Source of the DNA: Fimbriimonadales bacterium
Lineage (GTDB): Bacteria > Armatimonadota > Fimbriimonadia > Fimbriimonadales > GBS-DC
Assembly (NCBI GenBank): GCA_026416655.1
Contig: JAOAES010000308.1
Coordinates: 1-23,637, forward strand
Direction of reading: 5' to 3'
DNA length: 23,637 nt
Part shown: piece after piece, positions 13,297-21,468 of the stretch
How positions within the stretch are numbered: position 1 is the first letter of the stretch
How the letters are laid out: every line of letters starts with the position of its first letter
Notes under the pieces: generated by a model
What the model was told of the DNA's origin: nothing
The model's database searches: none
What the model saw: the letters and a program-made list of their open reading frames with translations, nothing else
Translations under genes and position numbers: made by a program

Positions 13297-13302
13297 TGAG
13301 TT

Positions 13303-14532
13303 ATGAGCCTCACTCGCCGGGAGTTTTTGAAGCGGAGCGCGATAGCGGCGGCAACTGCCTCGTTTAGCACGCTGGTCGCCCGCGCGAATCAGCAGGCAAA
13401 GGTCAAGGTCGGCATGATTGGCGTGGGCGCGCAGGGGCAAAACCTCTTGCGCCAGCTGATGAGTATGCCCAGCGCAGAAGTCGTCGCGGTCTGCGACATC
13501 TACGCGCCGAACCGCATTCGTGCCGTGGAACTCACACAGTTCCAAGCGCAGGGCTACAGCGACTATCGCGCGTTGCTGGAGCGCAAGGATATCGAAGCCG
13601 TCGTCATCGCCACGCCGCTTCACCTGCACGCCCCGATGACTATCGACGCCTTGCAGGCGGGCAAGCATGTGTTCTGCGAGAAAGCCATCGCCTACAGCAT
13701 CGATGAGGCGCGTCAGATGGCGCAAACGGCTCAGCGCACGGGCAAACTGCTCCAAATCGGGCACCAGCGCCACTACAACGATACCTATAATCAGGCGTAC
13801 TGGCTTATCAAAGAGGGCGCAATTGGCAAAATCACCCATGTGCGCGTGCTGTGGCATCGCAACAACAGCTGGCGCCGTCCCGTCCCCGACCCCAAGTTCG
13901 AACGCCTGCTCAACTGGCGGCTCTATAAGGACTACTCACATGGACTGCTCACCGAGCTGGCAAGCCACCAGCTCGATGTGGTGAACTGGTTTCTGGGCGC
14001 GCTGCCCGTTTCTGTGATGGGCTACGGCGGCATCGATTACTGGAAAGACGGGCGCGAGGTGTACGATAATGTGGAGCTGATTTTCAACTACCCGGGCGGC
14101 GTGCGCGTGATGTACAGCAGCATCACCACGAACGCCTACGATGGCTACGGCGAATGGTTTTTCGGCGATAAGGGCACGCTGGTTCTCACCAACGAGACTT
14201 CGGGCTTGTTGTTCCGCGAGCGCAACGCGGAGAAGTTGGCATGGGAGGACGACGCGAACACGGTGCAGGTGGACGGTCGTCGGGCGGTGGTGATTGAGCC
14301 GACGCCGACGCGCCGCGCCCCGCAACGCGGCGAGCAGCTCGCTCAGCAGGGGCAGCGCAACGCCTACTACGCCGAGCTGGAACATTTCCTGCAGTGCGTG
14401 CGCACGGGCGAGCAGCCGAAATGTACCGCCGCCGACGCCTTGCCTGCGCTAACCTGCATCCTCGGCGCGAAGACCGCCATCGAGACGGGCGCGCTCTACG
14501 AGTTCAAATCCGAAGAGTTCCGACTCGGCTGA
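13303..14532 (+). CDS. Tat-exported Gfo/Idh/MocA family oxidoreductase
   Basis: 409 residues. MSLTRREFLKRSAIAAATAS is a twin-arginine signal (RREFLK at 5-10), so the folded enzyme should be exported with its cofactor. The Rossmann start KVGMIGVGAQGQNLL (about 36-49) binds NAD(P), and HVFCEKAIAYS (121-131) holds the catalytic-region lysine K127, with Ala in place of the usual Pro of the EKP motif. The C-terminal half, including LLTELASHQLDVVNWFLG, is the Gfo/Idh substrate-binding sheet. Such exported members are common in Planctomycetota and Armatimonadota and presumably act on sugars or inositol-like compounds; the substrate is unknown. It has its own promoter from the preceding repeat. Confidence 0.9.
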   Translation: MSLTRREFLKRSAIAAATASFSTLVARANQQAKVKVGMIGVGAQGQNLLRQLMSMPSAEVVAVCDIYAPNRIRAVELTQFQAQGYSDYRALLERKDIEAVVIATPLHLHAPMTIDALQAGKHVFCEKAIAYSIDEARQMAQTAQRTGKLLQIGHQRHYNDTYNQAYWLIKEGAIGKITHVRVLWHRNNSWRRPVPDPKFERLLNWRLYKDYSHGLLTELASHQLDVVNWFLGALPVSVMGYGGIDYWKDGREVYDNVELIFNYPGGVRVMYSSITTNAYDGYGEWFFGDKGTLVLTNETSGLLFRERNAEKLAWEDDANTVQVDGRRAVVIEPTPTRRAPQRGEQLAQQGQRNAYYAELEHFLQCVRTGEQPKCTAADALPALTCILGAKTAIETGALYEFKSEEFRLG

Positions 14533-14564
14533 GCCGTCGGCACACCGCCCGGTGGCTCAGGCGG

Positions 14565-14570
14565 TATCAT
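14565..14570 (+). promoter_or_regulatory. -10 box of lpxD
   Basis: TATCAT preceded by GG, 8 nt before the ATG at 14579. It lies in the 46-bp gap after the Gfo/Idh gene. No Shine-Dalgarno, so probably another leaderless start; it argues against the earlier in-frame ATG 14552. Confidence 0.5.
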
Positions 14571-14578
14571 ATTCGCTG

Positions 14579-15604
14579 ATGGCAACCTACACACTGGCGC
14601 AACTGGCGGAGCTGATTCAAGGTGTGGCGCGCGGCGATGCGGAATTGGCAGTCTCAGCGGTGGGCGGTATCGAGGATGTACCGGCGGGGGGCTTGACCTT
14701 TGCAGAAGACGCTCGCCGTCTGCAAGAGGCGCTCGCCTCGCCCGCCGCGGCGATTCTAACGAAACCGAACCTGCCTACCCCCGCCGACACGGGAAAGTCG
14801 TTTCTGTTGCACCCGGCGCCGCGCCTCGCCTGGGCGAAAATCCTCGCCCTCTACAGCCCGTTCCAGACGCCCGCGCCGGGAGTTCACCCAACGGCGATTA
14901 TCGGCGCAGAATGCGAACTTGGCGATGAAGTGAGCCTGATGCCCTACGTCGTGCTGGGCGAGCGTGTGAAAATCGGGCATCGCGTGCGAGTCTATCCCTT
15001 CTGCTACATCGGCGATGAGGTGGAGATTGGCGATGATTGCGTGGTCTATCCGCATGTCACGATAATGCCGCGCGTGCAAATCGGCAAGCGCGTGATTATT
15101 CATGCGGGCGCCGTGATTGGCGGCGATGGCTACGGCTATGTGCAGCATGAGGGCATCCACCACAAAATCCCCCAGATCGGGCGCGTGGTGATTGAAGACG
15201 AGGTGGAAATCGGCTGCAACACCACCATCGACCGCGCCACAACGGGCGCGACGCGAATCGGCAAAGGCACCAAGATCGACAACCTCGTGCAGGTTGCCCA
15301 CAATGTGCAGGTGGGTGAACACTGCCTGCTGGTGGCGCAGGTAGGTATCGCGGGCAGCTCTACGCTGGGGCATCATGTGATTCTGGCAGGGCAGGTGGGT
15401 GTGAAAGACCATGTGCAGGTGGGCGATAATGTGGTAGTGGGCGCGCAGGGCGGAGTGTCCAAGAGTCTGCCCGCAAACGGCGTCTACTGGGGCACGCCTG
15501 CCATCCCTCACCGCGAGTGGCTTCAGGTACTGGCGCACCTGTACAGGCTACCCGAACTCGTGAAGCGAGTCGAGGAGCTGGAGAAAAAAGCACGGGAACG
15601 CTAA
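14579..15604 (+). CDS. lpxD: UDP-3-O-acylglucosamine N-acyltransferase LpxD
   Basis: 341 residues. This enzyme adds the second acyl chain (N-acylation) to UDP-3-O-acylglucosamine in lipid A synthesis, from acyl-ACP, in the cytosol. The N-terminal uridine-binding domain (1-100) has the typical YTLAQLAELIQG start and a LTFAEDARRL segment. The rest is a left-handed beta-helix of hexapeptide repeats (HPTAIIGAECELGDEVSL onward) with GGDGYGY (181-187) and the catalytic His in LVQVAHNVQVG (H241). Length is as usual for the family. ATG 14552 is in frame but lies before the TATCAT box, so I use 14579. It indicates an outer membrane with lipid A. Confidence 0.95.
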   Translation: MATYTLAQLAELIQGVARGDAELAVSAVGGIEDVPAGGLTFAEDARRLQEALASPAAAILTKPNLPTPADTGKSFLLHPAPRLAWAKILALYSPFQTPAPGVHPTAIIGAECELGDEVSLMPYVVLGERVKIGHRVRVYPFCYIGDEVEIGDDCVVYPHVTIMPRVQIGKRVIIHAGAVIGGDGYGYVQHEGIHHKIPQIGRVVIEDEVEIGCNTTIDRATTGATRIGKGTKIDNLVQVAHNVQVGEHCLLVAQVGIAGSSTLGHHVILAGQVGVKDHVQVGDNVVVGAQGGVSKSLPANGVYWGTPAIPHREWLQVLAHLYRLPELVKRVEELEKKARER

Positions 15605-15612
15605 GAGCGTAG

Positions 15613-15632
15613 CGTCGGCGTCCTCGCCGACG
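15613..15632. repeat. Perfect 8-bp hairpin between lpxD and tyrA
   Basis: CGTCGGCG (15613-15620), loop TCCT, CGCCGACG (15625-15632), starting 8 nt after the lpxD stop. It has no T-run, so it may be a small dispersed palindrome or an mRNA-stabilising hairpin. The following GAGGAG (15631-15636) provides a ribosome binding site for tyrA, so the stem could partly mask it. Confidence 0.55.
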
Positions 15633-15647
15633 AGGAGCCTAAACACC

Positions 15648-16466
15648 ATGCGAGTCAGCATCATCGGCTTGGGCGGGATTGGCACATCGATTGGATTGGC
15701 GTATCAGCACGCGGAGTTAGGCGACCTGGTGCTGGGCTACGACGTCGACTCCGAAGCGGTGTGGGGCGCGCTGGCGCTGGGCGCGATTGACCAGCCCGTG
15801 GACTCTGCAGATGCCTGCGCCGATGCCGACCTGATTATCGTCGCCACGCCTCCGCAGGCTGTACCTGAACTCTTTCGGCGTCTTGCGCCCCGCCTGTGTC
15901 CCGAAACTGTGGTTACGGATGTCGTCAGCGTCAAACTGCCTGTATTGGAATGGGCGCACGCATCCCTGCGGCATCCCAACCGATTTGTAGGTGGACACCC
16001 GATTGCCGGGACGGAACAACACGGCTATCGGTCAGCACGCGCTGACCTGTTTCAAGGCGCACAGTGGGTTATCACGCCAACGCCCGAAACCGACGCGGAT
16101 GCGGTAGAGCGCGTGGAGCGTCTGATCCGCACTGTTCGCGCCGTTCCGGTACGGATGGACGCAGCGCAGCATGACAGAGAGTTCGCCCTCCTCAGTTTTA
16201 TGCCCCACTGCCTTGCGTTTAGCCTCACGATGTTGCATGCGGAGAATCCGACGTTGCTTTCGGGAGGTGGGAGCTGGCGCTCCGCCACGCGCGTAGCGCA
16301 AAGTAATCCCGAACTCTGGACAGAGTTGTTTTGGCTCAATCGCGAGGCAACGGCGGAGTGGCTGGACGCGCTGACGGAGCGTTTACAGGCGATTAGCGAC
16401 GCGCTGCGGATGGAAGATCGGGCAAGGCTCAGGGCGCTATTGCCTCTTGCTCGAAAACCCTCTTAG
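15648..16466 (+). CDS. tyrA: Prephenate dehydrogenase (TyrA)
   Basis: 272 residues; oxidatively decarboxylates prephenate to 4-hydroxyphenylpyruvate for tyrosine synthesis. The Rossmann start IIGLGGIGTSIG (5-16) with an acidic D32 at the end of the second strand (GYDVD) points to NAD rather than NADP. Family motifs VGGHPIAGTEQHG (114-126), AAQHDREFALLSFMPHCLA (172-190) and LWTELFWLN are present. Length matches monofunctional bacterial TyrA without an ACT or chorismate mutase domain. It follows lpxD by 43 nt, behind a hairpin and a GAGGAG ribosome site 11 nt before ATG. Confidence 0.92.
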   Translation: MRVSIIGLGGIGTSIGLAYQHAELGDLVLGYDVDSEAVWGALALGAIDQPVDSADACADADLIIVATPPQAVPELFRRLAPRLCPETVVTDVVSVKLPVLEWAHASLRHPNRFVGGHPIAGTEQHGYRSARADLFQGAQWVITPTPETDADAVERVERLIRTVRAVPVRMDAAQHDREFALLSFMPHCLAFSLTMLHAENPTLLSGGGSWRSATRVAQSNPELWTELFWLNREATAEWLDALTERLQAISDALRMEDRARLRALLPLARKPS

Positions 16467-16495
16467 CGTGACAGGCGTTGGAGCAAGCTACCCCC

Positions 16496-16525
16496 TTGAA
16501 ATAGCGCGGTGTGGTCGGGTATTAT
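16496..16525 (+). promoter_or_regulatory. Promoter of tRNA-Ala
   Basis: TTGAAA (16496-16501), 18-bp spacer, TATTAT (16520-16525), with GG before the -10. Start of transcription is expected near 16532, about 25 nt before the mature tRNA. Confidence 0.7.
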
Positions 16526-16556
16526 TTTGGAGGCAAGGCGTCAGTGCGTCTTTGCT

Positions 16557-16632
<76 letters not shown>

Positions 16633-16694
16633 TTCCCGCGCGAATTTCGAGTCGCGCTTGAAGCGGAATTGCCTGTTGCATCTCCTCACTCCAT

Positions 16695-17507
16695 TTATCC
16701 TTTCACCGCTCCCGCTGTCAATCCTGCCACGAACTCGCGCTGCAGGAACAGGAACAGCGCCATCACAGGCAAGATACTCAGCAGTGTGCCCGCCATCAGC
16801 ATCCCGTACTGCTGCTGATAAATCCCCACCATTTGCGTCAGCGCAATTGGCAGAGTGAACCGTTCCGCACTGTGCAGGATAATCTGGGGCCACAGGAACG
16901 AGTTCCACTGTCCCATGAACGCAATCAGCACGAACGCGCCCACCATCGGGCGCACAGTGGGCACAACAATCTGCCAGTAAATCTGGAACTCGGAGCAGCC
17001 GTCGATCCGCGCAGCGTGAATCAGCTCTGTGGGCACGCTGAGCATCGCCTGCCGAAACAGGAAGATGCCGAACACGCTCACCGCGCCGGGCACCAGCAAG
17101 CCCGCATAAGTGTCCACCAGCCCCATCCGATAGATGAGTTCATAGGTCGGCGCGAGGGTTACCTGACCTGGAATCAGCAGCGTTGCGAGCATCAGGATGG
17201 TAATCGCCTGCTTGCCTTTGAACTCGTATTTTGCCAGGGCGAAGCCCGCCAGCGAGGAGAAGAAGAGCTGGATGACCACGCCCGCGCACGCGACGAACAC
17301 GCTGTTTGCCACGAAACGCAGGAAGTCGACCTGCGTGAACAGGTCGTAAAAGTTTTTCAGGCTGGGGTTGGGCGAGAAGAAGGTGTAGGAGAACAGGTCT
17401 TCGGGCGCTTTGAGCGAGGCGGCGAGTAGCCACACCAGCGGCGTGAAGGTGAGCGCCGCGATGAGGATAAGCAGCACCATCGTCGCCCAGCGAAGCGCGC
17501 GAATCAT
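16695..17507 (-). CDS. Carbohydrate ABC transporter permease (MalG/UgpE family)
   Basis: 270-residue inner-membrane permease of the binding-protein-dependent sugar importer class (COG0395). About six membrane spans are visible. The EAA loop that docks the ATPase is ELIHAARIDGCSEFQIYWQIVVP (starting E161), preceded by the conserved AKYEFKGK region and ended by the family tail QREFVAGLTAGAVKG. No partner permease (MalF/UgpA), binding protein or ATPase lies in the window, which is unusual because these normally sit together. The start overlaps the csaB stop by 4 nt (ATGA), so it is the last gene of the operon. A glycerophosphodiesterase upstream makes a UgpE-like role conceivable, but the substrate is not shown. 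Confidence 0.92.
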   Translation of the reverse strand: MIRALRWATMVLLILIAALTFTPLVWLLAASLKAPEDLFSYTFFSPNPSLKNFYDLFTQVDFLRFVANSVFVACAGVVIQLFFSSLAGFALAKYEFKGKQAITILMLATLLIPGQVTLAPTYELIYRMGLVDTYAGLLVPGAVSVFGIFLFRQAMLSVPTELIHAARIDGCSEFQIYWQIVVPTVRPMVGAFVLIAFMGQWNSFLWPQIILHSAERFTLPIALTQMVGIYQQQYGMLMAGTLLSILPVMALFLFLQREFVAGLTAGAVKG

Positions 17508-18592
17508 CGCGCTGTCGTTTCGCGATCCATTAGCGGTTTCCTGCCAGAAAGGGTCGCTTGTACGCGCATTCGCAACTCCTGCGCCGCGATGCGCAGGGCA
17601 TGCGTGCGCTGCATAAGAGGGGCGCGTAGGGCGTCCATCTGTGGGGCAAAGGTCTGCCAGGCAGACAGCAGCCCCTGTTCGATAGAGTCCAGCGGCACGA
17701 GCGGCGCGTCAAGCTGAGCCGCCAGCGCGTTCACTTTCGGGTCGTAGGTAACGCAGAGTGGGGGCGTTCCCTGAGAAGCGGCGAAAATCGCCCCATGCAA
17801 GCGCATGGCGACCATTCCGTGAAGTGCGCGCATGATACCCAGCAGCTGCGCCGGGTGCGCGGGCGGCGGTAGCACCTCCGCCTCGGTTGCAGAAGCAATC
17901 CTCTCGCACAGCGGACGGTCCTGAGTTTCCTGCATCGGGATGAGCAGGGCGCGATAGCCGTCGGCGTGAATTTGGCGACACAGCGCCGTGAACGCTTCCT
18001 GAACGGGGGCGTCCTTCCAGCCACGCGGCGCAAGCCCAATCCAGCGGGAGTGGGCGTCCAGCTCGAGGTGGGGCGGTTGCGCGCCCAGCGCCCAGGTCAG
18101 GTCGGCATCGAGCGTCGCATGCGGAACCCCCAGGCGGCGCAACAAGTCGGCGGAGTCGGAGTCGCGCACGCTGAGGAACGGAACCTTGCGTAGCGTCGCC
18201 CCCACCAGCCAGCGACTGATCGAGCGGCGCAGCGGTCCCACGCCCTGTCCAACGAGCAACACCTTGCCGTGCGCCTTCAGCCCCCAGCGCATGAGTGCGA
18301 GGTAGTACAGCAGCGAGCGCAGGCTGGTGGCGTCTTGCAACAGGCTTCCGCCGCCGAAAATCAGCGCGTCCGAGTCGCGAATGGCGCAACGCACCATGCG
18401 AAGGTTCATTCGCGGGATTGCCTGAACGCCGTAGGCGGCTTCGGTGAAGGCGGGGTCGGCGGACAGCACATAGACTTCCGCGGAGCGTCGGTTTCCCGCC
18501 GACCAACGGGGGAGCGTCTCAAGCAGGGTCGCCAGCGAGCCTTCGTCGCCCCAGTTGCGATAGCCGTAGTAGCCTGCGATGACGGTTCTCAT
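17504..18592 (-). CDS. csaB: Polysaccharide pyruvyl transferase CsaB
   Basis: 362 residues. It transfers pyruvate from PEP to a cell-wall polysaccharide, making the ketal that SLH domains bind to hold S-layer proteins. The CsaB landmarks are present: GYYGYRNWGDEGSLATLL at the N-terminus, IFGGGSLLQDATSLRSLLYY, LVGQGVGPLRR, MVAMRLHGAIFAASQG and the tail YDPKVNALAAQLD. The frame is open to 18799, but the added residues are the kinase gene read out of frame. ATG 18592 overlaps the kinase stop as ATGA and gives the expected length. It is flanked by 4-nt overlaps on both sides, so it is translationally coupled. Confidence 0.92.
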   Translation of the reverse strand: MRTVIAGYYGYRNWGDEGSLATLLETLPRWSAGNRRSAEVYVLSADPAFTEAAYGVQAIPRMNLRMVRCAIRDSDALIFGGGSLLQDATSLRSLLYYLALMRWGLKAHGKVLLVGQGVGPLRRSISRWLVGATLRKVPFLSVRDSDSADLLRRLGVPHATLDADLTWALGAQPPHLELDAHSRWIGLAPRGWKDAPVQEAFTALCRQIHADGYRALLIPMQETQDRPLCERIASATEAEVLPPPAHPAQLLGIMRALHGMVAMRLHGAIFAASQGTPPLCVTYDPKVNALAAQLDAPLVPLDSIEQGLLSAWQTFAPQMDALRAPLMQRTHALRIAAQELRMRVQATLSGRKPLMDRETTAR

Positions 18593-20115
18593 CGACTTAG
18601 CCGAGACTCTACCCGATAACGCACGCGGAACTCGCGATAGAGCGCGTCGTAGCGCCGTGTGTTCTCCGGGTCGGGTGCGAAATGGGCTTGCACCGGGGCG
18701 CACCGCTCCAGGTGCGTCCAGTCTGTCCAGCCCATCGCGACCGCGCCGAGCATGCCTGCGCCCCGTACCGTCGCCATCTGCGGATGCGCCATCTGCCAAA
18801 TGTCACGGTTGAGCGCGTCGGCGACTATCTGCGCCCAGAGCGCGGAGCGCGCTCCGCCGCCAATCAGCCGAAGGGGGTTCAGTCGCCTGCCTGCGAGCCG
18901 CTCCACCGCCTCCAGCAGCCAGCGTGCATTCAGCGCGACGCCTTCCAACACCGCCCGCGCCATCTCAGAGCGCCCGTGTTGCAGGCTCAAGCCGTGAAAC
19001 CCGCCGCGAATGTGGGGATTCTCGACAGGCGTGCGCTCGCCCACCAGCCATGGCGTGAAACGCAAGCCCCCCGCGCCAACGGGCGACTGTGCCGCCAAAG
19101 CATCCAGTTGCGCGTAAGCGTCAGGCGGGGCATCCTCGCCCCAGAACAGGTCGCGTAGCCAGTTCAAACACGCGCCTGCCATCTCCTGCTCGTTCGCAAT
19201 GAAATAGCGTCCTGGTATCCCCGCAGGGAGCGTCGCGATGTTGTGAAGCATCGCTGTGCGTTTGAACGGCACGTGGCAGCTAATCCACGCGGAGGTGCTG
19301 AGCGCGATGTGCGCCTGAAAATCACTCAGCCCGCCAGAACCGATTGCTGTCGCGTGCAGGTCGGGCGTGCCGTTCACGACCTGCACGTCGCGCGGCAAGC
19401 CCCACTCGTCGGCGACGGCAGGCAACAGCGCTCCCACTATCGCCGTGCTGGGATGCAAGTCAGGGAACTGTTCACGGCGCAAGCCGGCGTAGCGCAGCAG
19501 AGTCGGATGATAGTCGATGCGCCCAATTGCGCGATTGTCAGTTAGCCAGTGGAGTGCGAGCGTCTCGTAAGAACTCGTGAACCGTCCCGTCAAGCGCAGG
19601 TTCAGGTAGTCTTTCGGCTCCAGAAACTTGAAGGTGGCGCGATAGCGGGCGGGGTCCGCGCGGCGGAGCCACAAGATATGCGCCAGCGGGTCTTTGCCCG
19701 AGCGTGCAGGCGCGCCCCCCGTCAACCGCAGCCATGTGCGCAATCGGAACAGGTTGTAGCCCATCAGGCTGGGGAAACCGCCGATGAGTTCCGCGATGTC
19801 GGGTGCGCCGCGCGTGTCCATCCAGATAATCGCATTGCCCAACGGCGCGCCCTGCGCATCGACGGCGACCGTGCCGGACCACTGCCCCGTGCAGCATACG
19901 GCGCGAATCGAGCTGCCCCGTTCGGGCGCGCTCTGCAAGAGGCGGCGAACCAAGCGCGTCAGCAACTCCCACCAGACGCACGGGTCTTGCTCTACCCCGC
20001 CGTCGGGCGTGAATATCAGGGGCTGCGGCTCTGAATCCCACGCCAGCAACTCACCCTGAGGCGAAACTACCGCCGCCTTGACTGCTGTCGTACCTAAATC
20101 GAGCGCAAGAACCAT
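18589..20115 (-). CDS. FGGY-family carbohydrate kinase (xylulokinase-like)
   Basis: 508-residue sugar kinase. The N-terminal phosphate loop MVLALDLGTTAVKAAVV, the hinge VNGTPDLHATAIGSGG with the likely catalytic Asp, and the C-terminal adenosine signature LIGGGARSALWAQIVADAL give a full FGGY fold of normal length. It resembles XylB most, but the substrate motif is CTGQWSGTVAVD where true xylulokinases have GQMHG, so D-xylulose may not be the substrate. The start is preceded by GGAG 5 nt upstream and a CATACT box 7 nt upstream, with a 72-nt gap to the diesterase gene, so a promoter here is possible. It overlaps csaB by 4 nt. Confidence 0.9.
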   Translation of the reverse strand: MVLALDLGTTAVKAAVVSPQGELLAWDSEPQPLIFTPDGGVEQDPCVWWELLTRLVRRLLQSAPERGSSIRAVCCTGQWSGTVAVDAQGAPLGNAIIWMDTRGAPDIAELIGGFPSLMGYNLFRLRTWLRLTGGAPARSGKDPLAHILWLRRADPARYRATFKFLEPKDYLNLRLTGRFTSSYETLALHWLTDNRAIGRIDYHPTLLRYAGLRREQFPDLHPSTAIVGALLPAVADEWGLPRDVQVVNGTPDLHATAIGSGGLSDFQAHIALSTSAWISCHVPFKRTAMLHNIATLPAGIPGRYFIANEQEMAGACLNWLRDLFWGEDAPPDAYAQLDALAAQSPVGAGGLRFTPWLVGERTPVENPHIRGGFHGLSLQHGRSEMARAVLEGVALNARWLLEAVERLAGRRLNPLRLIGGGARSALWAQIVADALNRDIWQMAHPQMATVRGAGMLGAVAMGWTDWTHLERCAPVQAHFAPDPENTRRYDALYREFRVRYRVESRLSR

Positions 20116-20187
20116 TCTCTCCAGTATGAGCGGTAGCGAGGCGGGTATCGCCCTGAATTCGACGGGGGCGCGCTTCCTGGCGTGCCT

Positions 20188-20916
20188 CTACCGCACGGGG
20201 TCGTCCGTGATAATCGCATCGACGCCCAGCGCGGCAAGCTCGCGCTTGCGCTCCGCATCGTTCACCGTCCACACCGCCACCTTTTTGCGTTGCTGGCGCG
20301 CCTTGCGCATCACCGCTGCGTCCACGAGCGTGTGATTGGGGTGCAACGCCTCGTAGCGCACGCCCCAGCGACGCCCGTCTTCGCGCATCATATGCGGCGT
20401 GTGCTGACTAATCAGAACGCCCAGGCGCAGCTGGCGCGACTCTTCGGTAAACCAACGCAGCGTATCAAGGCTGAACGACGAGATGAGAATATAGGGCGCA
20501 AGTTTATACTGCTCGATTAGCCCCAGAATCGTTCGGATGAGGGGGCGGTCTTCGGGGAAAAAGGTTTTCATATCGAGGTTGTAGCGCGTGCGGTTGCCGA
20601 AGGCGTCGAACACTTCCTGCAGGGTAGGCACGCGCTCGCCTGCATATTTACCGCCGAAGTGGGCGCCCGCGTCGTAGCGCTGGATTTCTGCCGCGCTGAG
20701 CTGGCGCACATCCCCCTTGCCGTTGGTGGTGCGCTCCAGGTTGGGGTCATGGATTACCATCGGGACTCCATCCGCGCTGGGGGTGATATCGAGTTCGATT
20801 CCGTCTGCGCCCATCTCTAAGGCGAGTCGGAACGCGGACAGCGTGTTCTCAGGCGCGTGCATACTCGCCCCACGATGCCCGAAAATCAGTGGGCGTTTTG
20901 CAGCCCAGAAGCGCAT
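20188..20916 (-). CDS. Glycerophosphodiester phosphodiesterase (UgpQ/GlpQ type)
   Basis: 242 residues; hydrolyses glycerophosphodiesters to glycerol 3-phosphate and an alcohol. The catalytic GDPD signature is complete: FGHRGASMHAPENTLSAF (H14, R15, E23), DGIELDI (E41, D43) and VIHDPNLERTTNG (H56). The later NLDMK and the terminal VWTVNDAERKRELAALGVDAIITDDP are typical. No signal peptide, so it acts in the cytosol like UgpQ rather than periplasmic GlpQ. It starts 2 nt after the uspA stop behind an AGGAGGAG ribosome site and must be co-transcribed with it. Confidence 0.94.
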   Translation of the reverse strand: MRFWAAKRPLIFGHRGASMHAPENTLSAFRLALEMGADGIELDITPSADGVPMVIHDPNLERTTNGKGDVRQLSAAEIQRYDAGAHFGGKYAGERVPTLQEVFDAFGNRTRYNLDMKTFFPEDRPLIRTILGLIEQYKLAPYILISSFSLDTLRWFTEESRQLRLGVLISQHTPHMMREDGRRWGVRYEALHPNHTLVDAAVMRKARQQRKKVAVWTVNDAERKRELAALGVDAIITDDPVR

Positions 20917-20918
20917 GG

Positions 20919-21368
20919 CTACTCCTCCTGCGGTGCGTTGATGGTTAGCACGGGGCAGGTGGGGATGCGCACCACCTTTTCGGTCACGGAGCCGAACACC
21001 CAGCGTTTCCAGCCGCTGCGCCCGTGCGTGGCGATGACAATCAGGTCGATGCCTTTCTCCTTCTGGTAAGCGATAATCTCATCGGCGGGGTCGCCCCACA
21101 CCACGCTGGAAAACACGGTCAGAGTCTTGGGAATGCGCTGCTCCATCAACTCCTGCATCGAGCGCTCCGCCGCTTCGCGCATCTCGCTCTCGTACAGGGG
21201 CACTTCCACATTCACAGGCACGGGTACGACATGCAGCGGTGGTACGACATGGAGCAGGTGCAGCTCCGCGTTGAAATGCTCTGCCAGCTCCACTGCCATA
21301 TCGAGCGCATAGTAGGACGGCTCGCTGAAGTCGGTCGGCGCCAGAATTTTCTTGAACGGTAATCGCAT
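20919..21368 (-). CDS. Universal stress protein, UspA family
   Basis: 149 residues. The start FKKILAPTDFSEPSYYALDMAVELA and the C-terminal nucleotide loop IATHGRSGWKRWVFGSVTEKVV (the G2xG9xGS pattern, first Gly replaced by Ala) identify a single-domain Usp that probably binds ATP and dimerises. The middle segment PPLHVVPVPVNVEVPLYESEM is an extended loop. The exact role is unknown, as for most family members. It heads the minus-strand cluster, with GGGAGG as ribosome site and a GGTACAAT box 17 nt before the start, divergent from the diguanylate cyclase. Confidence 0.92.
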   Translation of the reverse strand: MRLPFKKILAPTDFSEPSYYALDMAVELAEHFNAELHLLHVVPPLHVVPVPVNVEVPLYESEMREAAERSMQELMEQRIPKTLTVFSSVVWGDPADEIIAYQKEKGIDLIVIATHGRSGWKRWVFGSVTEKVVRIPTCPVLTINAPQEE

Positions 21369-21385
21369 CGTTGACCTCCCGTTGT

Positions 21386-21391
21386 ATTGTA
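21386..21391 (-). promoter_or_regulatory. -10 box of the uspA cluster
   Basis: Minus-strand TACAAT preceded by GG, 17 nt before ATG 21368, leaving room for the GGGAGG ribosome site. No clear -35. Confidence 0.5.
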
Positions 21392-21437
21392 CCTGCTGAC
21401 ACGCCTGAAGAGCGATGTCGAAACTTTACATATCAGG

Positions 21438-21443
21438 TATACT
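21438..21443 (+). promoter_or_regulatory. -10 box of the diguanylate cyclase gene
   Basis: TATACT preceded by GG. It lies after the in-frame ATG 21415 and before the GTG at 21469, which supports the GTG as the true start. Confidence 0.45.
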
Positions 21444-21455
21444 TTTTTCCGTCTC

Positions 21456-21462
21456 AGGAGAG
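21456..21462 (+). promoter_or_regulatory. Ribosome binding site choosing a GTG start
   Basis: AGGAGAG; its AGGAG core ends 8 nt before GTG 21469. ATG 21415 has only a weak GAAGAG upstream, and its 18 extra residues look unlike a membrane protein start. Confidence 0.55.
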
Positions 21463-21468
21463 TCTTGT

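Noticed and set aside
12598..13857. 419-codon minus-strand open frame across ppdK and the Gfo/Idh gene
   Set aside because: It spans two clear plus-strand genes and the palindromic repeat; its His/Arg/Ala-rich composition is the mirror of GC-rich coding DNA, with no domain signature.
18593..18799. 69-codon N-terminal extension of csaB
   Set aside because: It is the out-of-frame reading of the kinase C-terminus; the ATG at 18592 with a 4-nt overlap gives normal CsaB length.
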